A DNA stretch of 64,000 nt from Idiomarina seosinensis (GTDB lineage: Bacteria > Pseudomonadota > Gammaproteobacteria > Enterobacterales > Alteromonadaceae): positions 806,001 through 870,000 of the forward strand of contig NZ_PIQF01000001.1 of NCBI RefSeq assembly GCF_003987275.1. Direction: 5' to 3'. Positions 48,293 through 58,556 of the stretch are shown here, piece by piece. Position 1 is the stretch's first letter, and each line of letters begins with the position of its first letter. A program made the translations under genes and the position numbers. The notes under the pieces are model-generated. The model ran no database searches. It saw only the letters and a program-made list of their open reading frames with translations, and was not told where the DNA came from.

Positions 48293-49177
48293 TTGTCACC
48301 AGAAGTTATCGGTCAATTAGCCGCGTTACTAGCCGCCAGCTTTTGGGCTGTGGCGACGCTTTTATACCACCGTGCCGGAAGCCATTTCTCACCCCTACAA
48401 ATGAACCTGCTGAAAGGTGTCGTTGCAACACCGTTGTTGCTGATAGTTAGTCTATTATTTGGCAATTCTTTGCTTTCAAGTTCAGGGGGCTGGCTATTAG
48501 CATTAAGCGGTATTATCGGTATAACTATTGGCGACAGTTGCCATTTTTCCGCACTACGACGTTTAGGCCCATGGCATGCAATGCTGCTTGAGTATCTGGC
48601 ACCTCCCCTTGCTGCTTTTATGGCGTGGATATTTTTAAATGACCGGTTATCAGTCATTGAAGTTACTGGCGCTTTAATAACACTCAGTGGTGTACTATTT
48701 GTCGTTACCGAGCGGGCTCCCGACCACACACCTAGCTTATCGATGTCCGGTGTGTTGTTTGGCTGCGCTGCTGCGTTATGCCAGGCGACCGGGTTAACCA
48801 TGGCGTTCGCGGTACTGATGAGTTCGGACATGAGCGCCGTGGACGCAGCTTTAGTAAGGTTGGCCGCAGGCTCGTTACTACTGGTTATTATAGTTGGTCT
48901 ATCGCGACGCGGCGCTTATCGAACTATCGCCCGTCAACTTACTGCCGTTAACCCAATGCCTTTGCTGGGAGCTATCCTATTTGGCACTTTTTTAGCGATT
49001 TGGTTACAGCAAGTTTCCATCGCTCATATCAACCCGGGCTTAACCCAAACATTACTCTCAACGGCGCCTTTATTCTTAATTCCCATTGCTTTGCTAAAGC
49101 GTCAAAAACTGACCCGTCGCTCACTTCTTGGGGCGCTGCTGTCACTGAGTGGAATTGGAGTTTTATTCCTGCTTTAG
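48293..49177 (+). CDS. EamA-family transporter (DMT superfamily)
   Basis: 294 residues, about ten TM helices as two EamA repeats (about 5-135 and 150-290). Start TTG 48293 follows AGGA. The substrate is unknown; DMT carriers export amino acids, purines or drugs. The paralog at 49442 lies on the other side of tRNA-Val; the two share only the fold. Confidence 0.85.
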   Translation: MSPEVIGQLAALLAASFWAVATLLYHRAGSHFSPLQMNLLKGVVATPLLLIVSLLFGNSLLSSSGGWLLALSGIIGITIGDSCHFSALRRLGPWHAMLLEYLAPPLAAFMAWIFLNDRLSVIEVTGALITLSGVLFVVTERAPDHTPSLSMSGVLFGCAAALCQATGLTMAFAVLMSSDMSAVDAALVRLAAGSLLLVIIVGLSRRGAYRTIARQLTAVNPMPLLGAILFGTFLAIWLQQVSIAHINPGLTQTLLSTAPLFLIPIALLKRQKLTRRSLLGALLSLSGIGVLFLL

Positions 49178-49287
49178 CGAATTGTCCGAAAACTAATCAG
49201 TCGTGCAATAGTCAGCAAAAAACACTTGCGTCACCCCGCCTAAATGAATAATATAGCGCCCGTCTTCAACGACATCCTCTATAAAGT

Positions 49288-49364
<77 letters not shown>

Positions 49365-49441
49365 TTTGATTATCCCCATCATGTCTTCTAACTTTAAAGT
49401 ATTAACCGCACTAAATTTTCCACTTAGAAGTTGACCCTAGA

Positions 49442-50320
49442 ATGTCTAATTCAGGCGTAATACTGGTGACGTTTGCGGCACTTTTTTGGGGGCTGGCGGG
49501 CGGCATCGCCGGAGTTTTAATAAACAACGGTTGGGATCCTCTGCTTGTGTCCTTTATTCGAGGCGCAATCGGTTTGCTATTTGTGTTGTTATGGTTAGCA
49601 GTTAGGTCACGCAACAGTGGTCTTGTCTACCTGCGCTTATGGTTTTGGTCCATCCTCGCCGGACTAGGCGTCGCAGGTAACTTCGCATTCTATTTCTTAA
49701 GCATCGAAAAAGGCAGTGTCGCCGTTGCTGCGACACTAATGTATTGCGCCCCAGTATTTGTTTATTTGATTTCTTTTGCGTTGAGATTAGAGAGACCTAG
49801 TGCCGTTAAGTGGGCATCAATTTTTTTAGTGTTAGTTGGCGTGGTCATGCTAACCCGCATTTATCAGGTTGACGGCAGTGCGCTAAGCCTGTTTGCGGTC
49901 ATTACTGGTTTACTGTCCGGTTTATCACTGGCGTTGTTCATTTTTGCATTTAAATACGCAGCCATGCAGGGCAGCCCTCAGGCCATCCTGTCCATTGCCT
50001 TTACCACTCTGGTCATTGTACTAGGCTCAACTATTGATCTTACGGAGATTAAAAGAGTACCCGGTTCGGTCGACTGGCCTTTATTCCTGATTCTTGGGGT
50101 ACTTGGTGCTGGCGCCTCTTTTATTCTTTATATCATTGGCTTACGGCAGACACCACCAGCGCTAGCCTCAATCGCCGGAACTCTGGAACCCGTGACGGCA
50201 GCCGTATTTGGGGTCGCTATTTTAAGTGAGACACTAGTCTCCTCTCAAATACTGGGGATGGTTATTATTTTGATTACCGTTACCGGGTTAGGGATCTATT
50301 CACAGCGCTACAAAAGCTAA
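49442..50320 (+). CDS. EamA-family transporter (DMT superfamily)
   Basis: 292 residues, ten predicted TM helices in two EamA repeats. The N-terminal helix ILVTFAALFWGLAGGIAG is typical. It may be a chorismate, amino-acid or drug/metabolite carrier; substrate unknown. Follows tRNA-Val by 77 bp. Confidence 0.85.
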   Translation: MSNSGVILVTFAALFWGLAGGIAGVLINNGWDPLLVSFIRGAIGLLFVLLWLAVRSRNSGLVYLRLWFWSILAGLGVAGNFAFYFLSIEKGSVAVAATLMYCAPVFVYLISFALRLERPSAVKWASIFLVLVGVVMLTRIYQVDGSALSLFAVITGLLSGLSLALFIFAFKYAAMQGSPQAILSIAFTTLVIVLGSTIDLTEIKRVPGSVDWPLFLILGVLGAGASFILYIIGLRQTPPALASIAGTLEPVTAAVFGVAILSETLVSSQILGMVIILITVTGLGIYSQRYKS

Positions 50321-50338
50321 GTTGTAGTCGCTGTGACG

Positions 50339-50731
50339 TCAGTCAATCGAGCATTGCGAGCAGCGTGCCTCACCGGTAAGGAGCTTGGAAATACGGTTCC
50401 TGTGCCTGGCAAAAAACAAGTAAGCCTTGTCCGCAAACCAACCAATGACCGGCCACCTTAACGGAGCAATACACCAACCCTTGCCGACCTGGGACCAGGC
50501 TGCATGCGTCACGTCCAGGCCGTAGACCATTTCCCCGCTATCTAAACGCCCGTGCAAATACGCATTTGCTTTCTCAATATTAACTTCGGGGAAACGTCGG
50601 TTGAAATCATCCTCATTGATATTCTCAAACTGGATTTTTTGACCGGCATCGAGCTTTTTTAAATGACGCATTTCCTTGATGCACAATGGGCAGCCACCAT
50701 CGTAAAAAATAATAAGTTGTGGTTGCGACAT
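50339..50731 (-). CDS. DUF393 / DCC-family thiol-disulfide oxidoreductase
   Basis: 130 residues with the DCC signature IIFYDGGCPLCIKEM, a redox CxxC in a thioredoxin-like fold; a second CxxC (CSQC) lies at the C-terminus. The hydrophobic PLRWPVIGWFADKAY is the family's middle segment. Possible membrane-associated redox role; substrate unknown. It is separated by 75 bp from eda. Confidence 0.88.
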   Translation of the reverse strand: MSQPQLIIFYDGGCPLCIKEMRHLKKLDAGQKIQFENINEDDFNRRFPEVNIEKANAYLHGRLDSGEMVYGLDVTHAAWSQVGKGWCIAPLRWPVIGWFADKAYLFFARHRNRISKLLTGEARCSQCSID

Positions 50732-50806
50732 AAGAAACCTATAAACAGACAGTTAATATCTATGACTACGTAACGGTTACCAATATGTCTCACAAGCTAA
50801 CGCAAC

Positions 50807-51370
50807 TTAGTCTGGAATAACCCACGAGCCACCGACACAAGCTACGTTATCAAGTGCCAGGTAGTCTTGATAGTTACTACTGTTGATACCGCCTGTCGGA
50901 CAAAATCGAACATCCGGAAATGGACCAGCAATTGCCTTTAGTAAAGCAATACCACCAACTGCCGCGGCCGGAAACAGTTTAAAGTTTTGATAACCCAGTT
51001 CAACCCCCTGCATAACCTCTGACACGGTAGCAACACCTGGAATTAATGGTAGGTCATATTGTAAAGCGGTACGCAACAAGCCCGGCGTCGCACCCGGGCT
51101 AATAGCAAATTGAGCCCCCGCTGCTGACACTTGCTGAAGCTGAGACTCAGTCGTCACTGTACCAGCCCCGATAATAGCGTCGGCTGGCATTTTTTCGCGT
51201 AACAGGCTGATCGCTTCTAGCCCATATTCGGTGCGCAGGGTAATCTCAAGTACGCGCATCCCCTGTTCGTACAGAACCTCTGCTAACGGCATGGCTTGTT
51301 CAATGTCGTTAATCACCATAACCGGAATAACCGTCGCTGAGTTAAAAATGTCGTTTGCCGAGAGGGCCAT
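50807..51370 (-). CDS. eda: KDPG aldolase (Entner-Doudoroff), C-terminally short
   Basis: 2-keto-3-deoxy-6-phosphogluconate aldolase, splitting KDPG to pyruvate and glyceraldehyde-3-phosphate. 187 residues against about 213 in E. coli. The catalytic barrel is intact: EITLRTE, GAGTV, the Schiff-base lysine in NFKLFPAAAVGG, and FCPTGGI. It stops after GGSWVIPD, so the last helix present in E. coli Eda is absent. It lies 4 bp after glk, the last gene of the operon. Confidence 0.9.
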   Translation of the reverse strand: MALSANDIFNSATVIPVMVINDIEQAMPLAEVLYEQGMRVLEITLRTEYGLEAISLLREKMPADAIIGAGTVTTESQLQQVSAAGAQFAISPGATPGLLRTALQYDLPLIPGVATVSEVMQGVELGYQNFKLFPAAAVGGIALLKAIAGPFPDVRFCPTGGINSSNYQDYLALDNVACVGGSWVIPD

Positions 51371-51374
51371 CGCT

Positions 51375-52370
51375 TTAGTCCTTTTTTAATGTCTGTTTTA
51401 AATATTGGGCCACCCCACGCATACCAGCGTGTTCTGCGGTTATCACGTAGCAGGGAATCGCCTCCGCTAGGTTGCAGAAACGGCCTTTATGTTCAAATCG
51501 TGTGCGAAACTCTGAAGCGGCCATCAGTGGCAACAACTTAGGTACCACACCACCCGCTATGTAAACCCCTCCGCGGGTATTTAGAGTAAGCGCCAGATTA
51601 CCGGCAAAGCTCCCTAAACTGGCAAAAAATTGGTTAACAGTCTCAGTAGCCAGCGCGTCGCAATTACTCAATGCGCGGGCACCTATAGTGGCTGCTCTCA
51701 TTGGCGGAGCCGGCTGATCATGATAATGCGCTATCGCCTGATAGAGGGTTTCTAGTCCCGGGCCTGACAACAATCGCTCTGCTGATACACGGCCATCAAA
51801 GCGTTGCGCCATAAATTCGTGGATCGCCCATTCTTTTTCATTTATTGGGGCCCAGTCCGCATGACCACCCTCTCCAGGTAGCGGCATAGCATCACCATTC
51901 GGCAACTTGATTAGATGCCCTACTCCTAGCCCTGTGCCAGCGCCCAGAACAGCTCTAGGAGCACTATCAATAGCTGCACCACCGCCAATTTTAGTCACTT
52001 CTTTTTTATTCAGAGTAACCAGGCTCATTGCCGCTGCAGCAAAGTCATTCAACACAATAAAACTCTGTAACTTAAGCGCTTCTCGGGTACCTTTAACTGA
52101 AAACTGCCAGTGATGATTGGTCATTTGAATAGAATCGCTCTCAGCCGGACAAGCAATTGCGATAGCCACATGAATCAACTCGACCTGCTGTTGCTCGCGA
52201 TAAGCAATCATCGCATCCGTCAAGTTTAAATAGTCGGCACAGGGGAAAACCTGAATTCTATCCAGTTCAAACGTTTTGAGATTAATCCGGCCAAAGCGGG
52301 CATTAGTTCCGCCAATGTCGGCTACTACTGCATAATCCGCATCGGTTTTTATTGTTGCATCATTAACCAT
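51375..52370 (-). CDS. glk: Glucokinase
   Basis: ATP-dependent glucokinase feeding glucose-6-phosphate to Zwf. 331 residues from ATG 52370 ([26 protein letters not shown]); the upstream in-frame start at 52451 lies inside edd. The phosphate-binding [23 protein letters not shown] and [22 protein letters not shown] are ROK/Glk motifs. Overlaps the edd stop by 8 bp, implying coupled translation. Confidence 0.94.
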   Translation of the reverse strand: MVNDATIKTDADYAVVADIGGTNARFGRINLKTFELDRIQVFPCADYLNLTDAMIAYREQQQVELIHVAIAIACPAESDSIQMTNHHWQFSVKGTREALKLQSFIVLNDFAAAAMSLVTLNKKEVTKIGGGAAIDSAPRAVLGAGTGLGVGHLIKLPNGDAMPLPGEGGHADWAPINEKEWAIHEFMAQRFDGRVSAERLLSGPGLETLYQAIAHYHDQPAPPMRAATIGARALSNCDALATETVNQFFASLGSFAGNLALTLNTRGGVYIAGGVVPKLLPLMAASEFRTRFEHKGRFCNLAEAIPCYVITAEHAGMRGVAQYLKQTLKKD

Positions 52371-54195
52371 GGTTATCGTCGTCCTTGAACAACACACAAG
52401 CACCTGACTCGGCACCGCTAAAGTTATTACGCATCCCCGCAAATAACTCACGCCCCATGCCGAAATGACTGTCCGTTAAATCGACTTGGGCAGCTGAACG
52501 TTGCGCTAGCTCGGCTTCATCCACCAACAATTCCAGCTTGCCTTTTTCGAAGTCAACATTGACGAGGTCCCCGTCATTGATTTTGGCGATCAGCCCACCG
52601 TCAACAGCCTCAGGTGTCAGGTGAATAGCGGCAGGAACCTTACCCGATGCGCCAGACATTCGCCCATCGGTGACCAATGCCACCTTATAGCCACGCTTTT
52701 GTAGTACCCCAAGCGGCGGCGTTAATTTGTGTAGTTCGGGCATTCCGATTGCCTTGGGCCCCTGAAAACGGACAACCACAACACAATCTTTGTTAAGGTC
52801 ACCGGCCTTAAAAGCGGCATCTAACTCATGCTGACTGGTAAAGACCACGGCCGGTGCTGATACCGATTTTGCACCTTCGGGTAAAGACGACGTTTTGATG
52901 ACAGCACGCCCAAGATTGCCTGATAACACCTCTAAGCCGCCGTGATCACTGAAAGGATTTGTGGCCTTACGCAATACATCGGTATCCAAAGACTCATCAA
53001 CAATATCAACCCAGGTTAATTTGCCATTGTCATCTAGCGTCGGACGTTTGGTATAACGGCTTAACCCTTGCCCTGCAATGGTCTCCACATCTTCGTGTAA
53101 TAAGCCGGCGCTCAGTAACTCACGAATCAGAAATGCCATACCACCTGCGCGCTGAAAGTGATTAATATCTGCTTGTCCATTCGGATAAATACGGGTAAGC
53201 AATGGCGTTACGCTGGACAGCTCAGCAAAATCATCCCAGTCGATGTGGTAACCGGCAGCCCGCGCAACAGCAACCAGATGCATAGTGTGGTTGGTCGAGC
53301 CGCCAGTCGCTAGTAGACCGACAATACCGTTGACGATACTTTTTGCTGTGACTATCTGGCTTATCGGCCGATAGTCGGTACCTAGATCGGTTATTCGGGT
53401 AGCTTGTTGAGCGGCGACTCGAGTCAACTGCTCGCGCAGTTCGCTACCCGGATTAACGAAGGATGCTCCCGGCAAATGCAGCCCCATAATTTCAACCACT
53501 AACTGATTGGAATTAGCGGTGCCATAAAAGGTACAAGTGCCTGCGGTATGATAGGAGGCCGCCTCCGCTTCTAATAATTGTTCTTTATCAACTTTGCCCT
53601 CAGCATACAGCTCTCGCACCCGAGCTTTTTCTTTGTTGGAGATACCTGATGGCATGGGTCCCGCAGGTACAAACACAAATGGCAAGTGGCCAAAACTCAA
53701 CGCAGCAATCAACAAACCTGGTACGATCTTGTCGCAAATACCAAGCATTAAGCCACCGTCAAACATGTTATGCGAGAGACTCACTGCTGTTGCCATAGCA
53801 ATCACGTCACGGCTCAATAAACTCAGTTCCATACCAGGCTGTCCCTGGGTGACACCATCACACATAGCAGGCACGCCGCCAGCTACTTGGGCAACACTAC
53901 CGACTTCTCGAATTGCTTGCTTTAACTTTTCTGGATAGTCATGATACGGCTGATGCGCAGAGAGCATGTCATTGTAAGCAGTAACGATACCAATATTGGC
54001 TTTAGTAAGGCTTCGCAATTCACCTTTATCACCCTTGTCGCAGGCAGCAAAGCCGTGTGCCAAATTACCGCACGATAGCGCGCCTCTATGAGGACCGTTT
54101 TTACGGGCCTGTGCAATACGTGCAAGATAGTCTTTGCGCGTAGCTTGGCTGCGTTGCTCTATACGGTCGGTGACTCTTTGTATTACAGGATTCAT
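52363..54195 (-). CDS. edd: 6-phosphogluconate dehydratase
   Basis: 4Fe-4S dehydratase of the Entner-Doudoroff pathway, 610 residues. Cluster and active-site cysteines lie in [27 protein letters not shown] and [33 protein letters not shown] is the IlvD/Edd signature. Acts between Pgl and Eda products; all enzymes are in this operon. Confidence 0.96.
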   Translation of the reverse strand: MNPVIQRVTDRIEQRSQATRKDYLARIAQARKNGPHRGALSCGNLAHGFAACDKGDKGELRSLTKANIGIVTAYNDMLSAHQPYHDYPEKLKQAIREVGSVAQVAGGVPAMCDGVTQGQPGMELSLLSRDVIAMATAVSLSHNMFDGGLMLGICDKIVPGLLIAALSFGHLPFVFVPAGPMPSGISNKEKARVRELYAEGKVDKEQLLEAEAASYHTAGTCTFYGTANSNQLVVEIMGLHLPGASFVNPGSELREQLTRVAAQQATRITDLGTDYRPISQIVTAKSIVNGIVGLLATGGSTNHTMHLVAVARAAGYHIDWDDFAELSSVTPLLTRIYPNGQADINHFQRAGGMAFLIRELLSAGLLHEDVETIAGQGLSRYTKRPTLDDNGKLTWVDIVDESLDTDVLRKATNPFSDHGGLEVLSGNLGRAVIKTSSLPEGAKSVSAPAVVFTSQHELDAAFKAGDLNKDCVVVVRFQGPKAIGMPELHKLTPPLGVLQKRGYKVALVTDGRMSGASGKVPAAIHLTPEAVDGGLIAKINDGDLVNVDFEKGKLELLVDEAELAQRSAAQVDLTDSHFGMGRELFAGMRNNFSGAESGACVLFKDDDNHG

Positions 54196-54204
54196 AATGA
54201 CCTC

Positions 54205-54885
54205 TTAGGCGGCCGCGTAATAAACGCTAACCGGCACTTCGGTTTGGTGTAAAAAAGCACTAATCGGAAGTTTACCAGGTTGTGCCTGAGCCAGCGCTGA
54301 CTGTAGAACTGGCAGCTTACTTTCACCGTTTATATGAAAGAAAATCTTACTGCTATTAAGCAACCTGGAAGCTGTTAGGCTGATGCGTTCGTAAGGTGCT
54401 GTCTCAGGCATTACAGCTATGGCCGCCGCACTGGTATCTAGCCCCTCGCTAAATTGCTGGCTACAAGGAAACAATGAAGCAGTGTGACCGTCATCACCCA
54501 TTCCTAAAATCACCGCATCAAAAGTCGGTAACCCTGCCAACTTTTCAGCAACAGCAGCCTCGGCGCTTCGAGCTGTTGTATGGTTAGTCAACAGGCTGAT
54601 AAATTGTGCCTGAGCAGCTTTGTTTTTCAGCAAGGTTGTCTTGACTAACTTATCATTACTATCGTCAGAGTCTGGCCAAACCCAGCGCTCATCAGCTAAG
54701 GTAATAGTTACCCTATGCCAGTCAATATCTTGCCGCGACAATTTTTCAAACAGAGCTCGCGGTGTGCGTCCACCGGATACCGCAAGATAAGCATGACCTC
54801 GCTGTTCAATCGCCTGCGCAAGAATGGCGGCAATTTCGACGCTTAATGTTTCACTAAGTTGTTCATTATTGGTAAAAGTATCCAA
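54205..54885 (-). CDS. pgl: 6-phosphogluconolactonase
   Basis: DevB-type lactonase, about 226 residues. LAVSGGRTPRALFEKLS is the N-terminal glycine-rich motif and LADERWVWPDSDDSN, LGMGDDGHTASLFP follow. I start at TTG 54885, which has AAGGA 7 nt upstream; a GTG at 54933, inside zwf, is also in frame and would add 16 residues. Hydrolyses the lactone made by Zwf. Confidence 0.9.
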   Translation of the reverse strand: MDTFTNNEQLSETLSVEIAAILAQAIEQRGHAYLAVSGGRTPRALFEKLSRQDIDWHRVTITLADERWVWPDSDDSNDKLVKTTLLKNKAAQAQFISLLTNHTTARSAEAAVAEKLAGLPTFDAVILGMGDDGHTASLFPCSQQFSEGLDTSAAAIAVMPETAPYERISLTASRLLNSSKIFFHINGESKLPVLQSALAQAQPGKLPISAFLHQTEVPVSVYYAAA

Positions 54886-54920
54886 CTTCTGTTCCTTTTT
54901 TATTTCTTGTTCTAAATCGT

Positions 54921-56384
54921 TTATTCGTCCCACTGGCGACCATCATGAGCTAACAAAGATATAGCGGCTACTGGCCCCCAGGTGCCAGCTTGATAGCTCT
55001 TCGGCTTCTCTTCGGTGGTTTGCCATGCGTCCAGGATGCCGTCCACCCAGCGCCAGGCATGTTCGACTTCATCACGGTGCACAAATAAGTATTGATTGCC
55101 GTTAATTGCTTCTAATAATAGGCGCTCATAGGCGTCTGCAATCCGCTTTTTCTCGAAGGTTTCGTCGAAGCTAAGGTCGAGCGTTGTCGCCTTTAATTGC
55201 ATATTCTTCCCCAACCCTGGAATTTTATTGAGCATTTGCACTTCCACGCCCTCGTCGGGTTGCAGTCGAATAATTAATTTATTGGCGGGCAATTTACTGG
55301 TGGTTTCATGAAAAATATTGTGTGGCTGCTCTTTAAAGGTGATCACCACCTCACTGCGTTTTTCCGGCATTCTTTTACCAGTGCGCAAATAGAAAGGCAC
55401 TCCGGACCAACGCCAGTTATCCAGTTGAGCTTTCAAAGCAACAAAGGTTTCTGTGTCACTATCAGCTTGCGCCCCTTCCTCGCCCAAATAAGCAGGCACT
55501 TGTTTGCTGCCGACAAAACCAGCACTGTATTGTCCGCGCACCGTGGTAATGTGACTGTTGCTTTCATCAATAGGCCGCAGCGCTTTAAGCACTTTTAGCT
55601 TTTCTTCTCGGATACTATCAGCATCTAGCCGTGACGGGGGTTCCATGGCAATCAACGCCAGTACTTGCAACAGATGGTTTTGCACCATGTCACGCAGCTG
55701 ACCGGCATCATCATAGTAGCTCCAGCGACCTTCAACACCGACCTGTTCAGCTGCAGTTATTTGAATATGGTCAATCGCATTATGATCCCAGTTCGATGAA
55801 AACAACGAATTTGCAAAGCGCAGCGCCAACAGATTTAGAACGGTCTCTTTACCTAAGTAATGATCGATCCTGTAAATCTGAGATTCTTTAAAATACTGAC
55901 CAACCTGTTGGTTAATTTCTTTTGATGACGCTAAGTCGTGGCCAATTGGCTTTTCCAGAATAACCCTTGCAGGTTCTAAATTTAGCGCTCTTTGCTCTAG
56001 CCCCTTACAGATTGCTGCGTATAGCGAAGGCGGTGTTGCTAAGTAATAAACTGGCGTATTGTCAAATCCCGATAACTTATCAGCCAACGCCTGATACTGA
56101 TCACTAGAGAAGTCTAAAGAAACATATTGTAAGCGCTTACAAAAACGCTCAAATGTTGTTTTGTCAATTTCCTCAACAGCTACAAACTGCTTTAGTGTCT
56201 GTTCTACCGAAGCGCAGAATTCACTGTCGCTTGCAGACTCACGAGCCACCCCAATAACGCGCGTGCCGGCAGCTAACAGCCCCGCTTTATCAAGTTGATA
56301 AATAGCAGGCAGCAATTTGCGTCTAGCCAAGTCGCCTTTTACACCAAATAAGATTAAATCACAGCTTTGCTGGCGGTTTTCCAT
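54921..56384 (-). CDS. zwf: Glucose-6-phosphate 1-dehydrogenase
   Basis: 487 residues. Coenzyme motif LILFGVKGDLARRKLLPAIYQL, active site YRIDHYLGKETVLNLLALRFAN (catalytic His in RIDHYLG). Opens the zwf-pgl-edd-glk-eda operon and diverges from hexR. A perfect LacI-type palindrome lies within the coding sequence at 56128-56141. Confidence 0.96.
   Translation of the reverse strand: MENRQQSCDLILFGVKGDLARRKLLPAIYQLDKAGLLAAGTRVIGVARESASDSEFCASVEQTLKQFVAVEEIDKTTFERFCKRLQYVSLDFSSDQYQALADKLSGFDNTPVYYLATPPSLYAAICKGLEQRALNLEPARVILEKPIGHDLASSKEINQQVGQYFKESQIYRIDHYLGKETVLNLLALRFANSLFSSNWDHNAIDHIQITAAEQVGVEGRWSYYDDAGQLRDMVQNHLLQVLALIAMEPPSRLDADSIREEKLKVLKALRPIDESNSHITTVRGQYSAGFVGSKQVPAYLGEEGAQADSDTETFVALKAQLDNWRWSGVPFYLRTGKRMPEKRSEVVITFKEQPHNIFHETTSKLPANKLIIRLQPDEGVEVQMLNKIPGLGKNMQLKATTLDLSFDETFEKKRIADAYERLLLEAINGNQYLFVHRDEVEHAWRWVDGILDAWQTTEEKPKSYQAGTWGPVAAISLLAHDGRQWDE
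56128..56141. promoter_or_regulatory. LacI-family-type palindrome inside zwf
   Basis: Perfect 14-bp palindrome TGTAAGCGCTTACA, differing at one position from the operator-like TGAAAGCGCTTACA upstream of the GH16 gene. It encodes residues of CKRLQ in zwf, about 250 bp after its start, so it could be a roadblock site or a coincidence. Confidence 0.4.
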
Positions 56385-56428
56385 GGTGTCCTCATTGACA
56401 TTTCATAAATGTAATTGATAAAAGATTA

Positions 56429-56440
56429 TGTAACTTTACA
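56429..56440. promoter_or_regulatory. Palindrome in the zwf-hexR intergenic region
   Basis: TGTAACTTTACA, a 5-bp inverted repeat with a 2-nt spacer, related to HexR half-sites (TGTAAT). It may be a weaker second HexR site for zwf. Confidence 0.35.
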
Positions 56441-56490
56441 ACATTTAAGTTAGGATGCTAGCAATAGTTTAGCAAAAATTCCAACATTTA

Positions 56491-56505
56491 CGTAATAAAA
56501 CTACA
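56491..56505. promoter_or_regulatory. Predicted HexR operator
   Basis: CGTAATAAAACTACA matches the gammaproteobacterial HexR consensus TGTAATwwAATTACA at 13 of 15 positions. It lies 15 bp before the hexR start and between hexR and zwf, so it can control both divergent operons. Confidence 0.72.
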
Positions 56506-56520
56506 AAAGTAACGAAACCT

Positions 56521-57366
56521 ATGGACCTGCTACAGCGCATCACCGAAAACCTAAGTCAGTTTAGCAAATCAGAACGCAAAGTGGCTGACATTGCCACCGG
56601 CAACCCTGAGTCTGTAATCCACACCAGTATTGCTAATATGGCAGCTATTGCAGATGTTAGCGAACCCACAGTCAATCGCTTTTGTCGCAGGTTAGACTGC
56701 AAAGGATTCCCGGATTTTAAATTAAAGCTGGCACAGAGTCTGGCTAAAGGCACGCCTTTTTTAAACCGCCACGTGGAAGAAAATGACAGTGTTGATGAAC
56801 TGACTAATAAGATATTTGATTCGACGCTGGCGGCACTAAATATTGCCCGCCAGCAGTTAGACAGTAAGCCAATAGAAGCGGCAATTGACGCATTGCTCAA
56901 GGCACCTAAGATTGCGTTTTTTGGGTTTGGCGCGTCAGCCTCCGTAGCACACGATGCTCAAAACAAATTTGCCCGCTTTGACACCCCTTCCGTGTTTTCC
57001 GACGACCTTTTGATGCAGCGAATGTGGGCGATTAATAGTAAGCCGGACGACGTATTGTTTGCGATCAGCCATACCGGTCGTACTAAAGCTCTGTGCGAAA
57101 TCGCCGAGATTGCTCAGCAAAATGGTGCAACGGTGATCGGCATAACCACAGTCAATAGTCCTTTGGCCGAATTCTGCAACGACGTGGTTAGCTCCAATGT
57201 CCCTGAGGATACCGATCAATATATGCCCATGGCATCACGTATCGCACATCTGGTACTTATTGATGCGATTATCGCTGGCTACACCTTAAAGCGCGGCTCG
57301 GAAGTTCGCGAAAAGCTTGCAAGAATAAAACAGGGCTTAAAAGGCTCTCGATTCCCAAGACATTAA
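56521..57366 (+). CDS. hexR: HexR transcriptional regulator (RpiR family)
   Basis: RpiR-family regulator, 281 residues. N-terminal helix-turn-helix (DLLQRITENLSQFSKSERKVAD, then VSEPTVNRFCRRLDCKGF) and C-terminal SIS domain (FFGFGASASVAHDAQNKFARF, FAISHTGRTKA). In relatives KDPG releases it from DNA. It is divergent from zwf and followed after 27 bp by gap, both regulated by HexR elsewhere. Confidence 0.92.
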   Translation: MDLLQRITENLSQFSKSERKVADIATGNPESVIHTSIANMAAIADVSEPTVNRFCRRLDCKGFPDFKLKLAQSLAKGTPFLNRHVEENDSVDELTNKIFDSTLAALNIARQQLDSKPIEAAIDALLKAPKIAFFGFGASASVAHDAQNKFARFDTPSVFSDDLLMQRMWAINSKPDDVLFAISHTGRTKALCEIAEIAQQNGATVIGITTVNSPLAEFCNDVVSSNVPEDTDQYMPMASRIAHLVLIDAIIAGYTLKRGSEVREKLARIKQGLKGSRFPRH

Positions 57367-57393
57367 TAATGACGCAAATAGCGAGGAGTAATT

Positions 57394-58452
57394 ATGACAA
57401 TAAAAGTAGCCATCAATGGCTTTGGTCGGATCGGAAAAAACATACTGAGAGCTCTATATGAGCGTGAGCTAACCGATAAAATAAAGGTTGTCGCCATCAA
57501 TGACCTTGGCGATCCGGAAGTTCTGGCACACTTGCTACAGTACGACACTGTACATGGTACCTTTAATCGAACTGTCACCCATGGTAACCAAGCAATTATG
57601 GTTGATGGTCAGGCAATTAAGGTTTGTAGCGAGCGCGATCCAGCCAAGTTACCCTGGGCAGAGCTAGAAGTTGATGTCGTTTTAGAATGTACTGGTCTGT
57701 TTACGCAAAGAACTGATGCACAAAAACACATTGATGCAGGTGCCAAAAAGGTAATTATTTCGGCTCCGGGTAAAGACGTTGATGCAACCATTGTGACCGG
57801 AGTTAACGATCATACCTTAAATGCTGACATGCAAATTATTTCAAACGCCTCATGTACCACCAACTGTTTGGCGCCTGTCGCTCAGCCACTGCATCAACAA
57901 CTGGGTATCGAGTCAGGCCTAATGACCACCGTTCATGCTTACACTAACGATCAACGACTAGCAGATTCGTACCATCCTGACTTACAACGCGCACGCGCCG
58001 CAACAGAATCAATGATACCCTCAAAAACCGGGGCAGCTGCGGCAGTTGGGCTAGTTATTCCGGAACTGGCTGGCCGCTTTGATGGCCTCGCTGTTCGCGT
58101 CCCTACCCCCAACGTATCATTAGTCGATTTAAGTTTTATTGCTAGTCGCGATACCAGCGTTGAGGAAGTTAACGAAATAATCAGTTCACATGCGACCAAG
58201 CCAAAACTTGAGGGGATCTTGCAGGTCAATCAACTACCCTTGGTTTCACGTGACTTTAACCATAACCCCCATTCGAGTATTTTTGATAGTCGACAAACCC
58301 GTGTCAGCGGTCGTTTGGTAAAAGTTATGGCTTGGTATGATAACGAGTGGGGCTTTAGTAACCGCATGCTGGATAATTCTTTACGATTGATGGAAGCAGT
58401 AAAAACACAAACTGAAACAAAAAGCGCAGAAGTTTTTACTGAGACTAATTGA
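57394..58452 (+). CDS. gap: Glyceraldehyde-3-phosphate dehydrogenase
   Basis: 352 residues with [18 protein letters not shown] at the N-terminus, the catalytic [14 protein letters not shown] and the [27 protein letters not shown] segment. The unusually placed [10 protein letters not shown] after the S-loop region is like gapB-type enzymes, so an NADP preference is possible. Co-transcribed with hexR; handles the glyceraldehyde-3-phosphate made by Eda. Confidence 0.93.
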   Translation: MTIKVAINGFGRIGKNILRALYERELTDKIKVVAINDLGDPEVLAHLLQYDTVHGTFNRTVTHGNQAIMVDGQAIKVCSERDPAKLPWAELEVDVVLECTGLFTQRTDAQKHIDAGAKKVIISAPGKDVDATIVTGVNDHTLNADMQIISNASCTTNCLAPVAQPLHQQLGIESGLMTTVHAYTNDQRLADSYHPDLQRARAATESMIPSKTGAAAAVGLVIPELAGRFDGLAVRVPTPNVSLVDLSFIASRDTSVEEVNEIISSHATKPKLEGILQVNQLPLVSRDFNHNPHSSIFDSRQTRVSGRLVKVMAWYDNEWGFSNRMLDNSLRLMEAVKTQTETKSAEVFTETN

Positions 58453-58478
58453 CGATGTTAATTTCTTGTTCTATTTTA

Positions 58479-58492
58479 TGAAAGCGCTTACA
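58479..58492 (+). promoter_or_regulatory. LacI-family operator upstream of the GH16 gene
   Basis: TGAAAGCGCTTACA, near-perfect palindrome with the AAGCGCTT core of LacI/GalR-type operators, 65 bp before the laminarinase start, ahead of a possible TATAAA at 58501-58506. Likely site of a beta-glucan-responsive LacI regulator, which is not encoded in the window. The palindrome ACATTAAAATGT (58490-58501) overlaps it. Confidence 0.65.
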
Positions 58493-58556
58493 TTAAAATG
58501 TATAAAACGATGTAATCAATAAATAACAACAAGAATGTCTAACCAGGAATTCAGTT

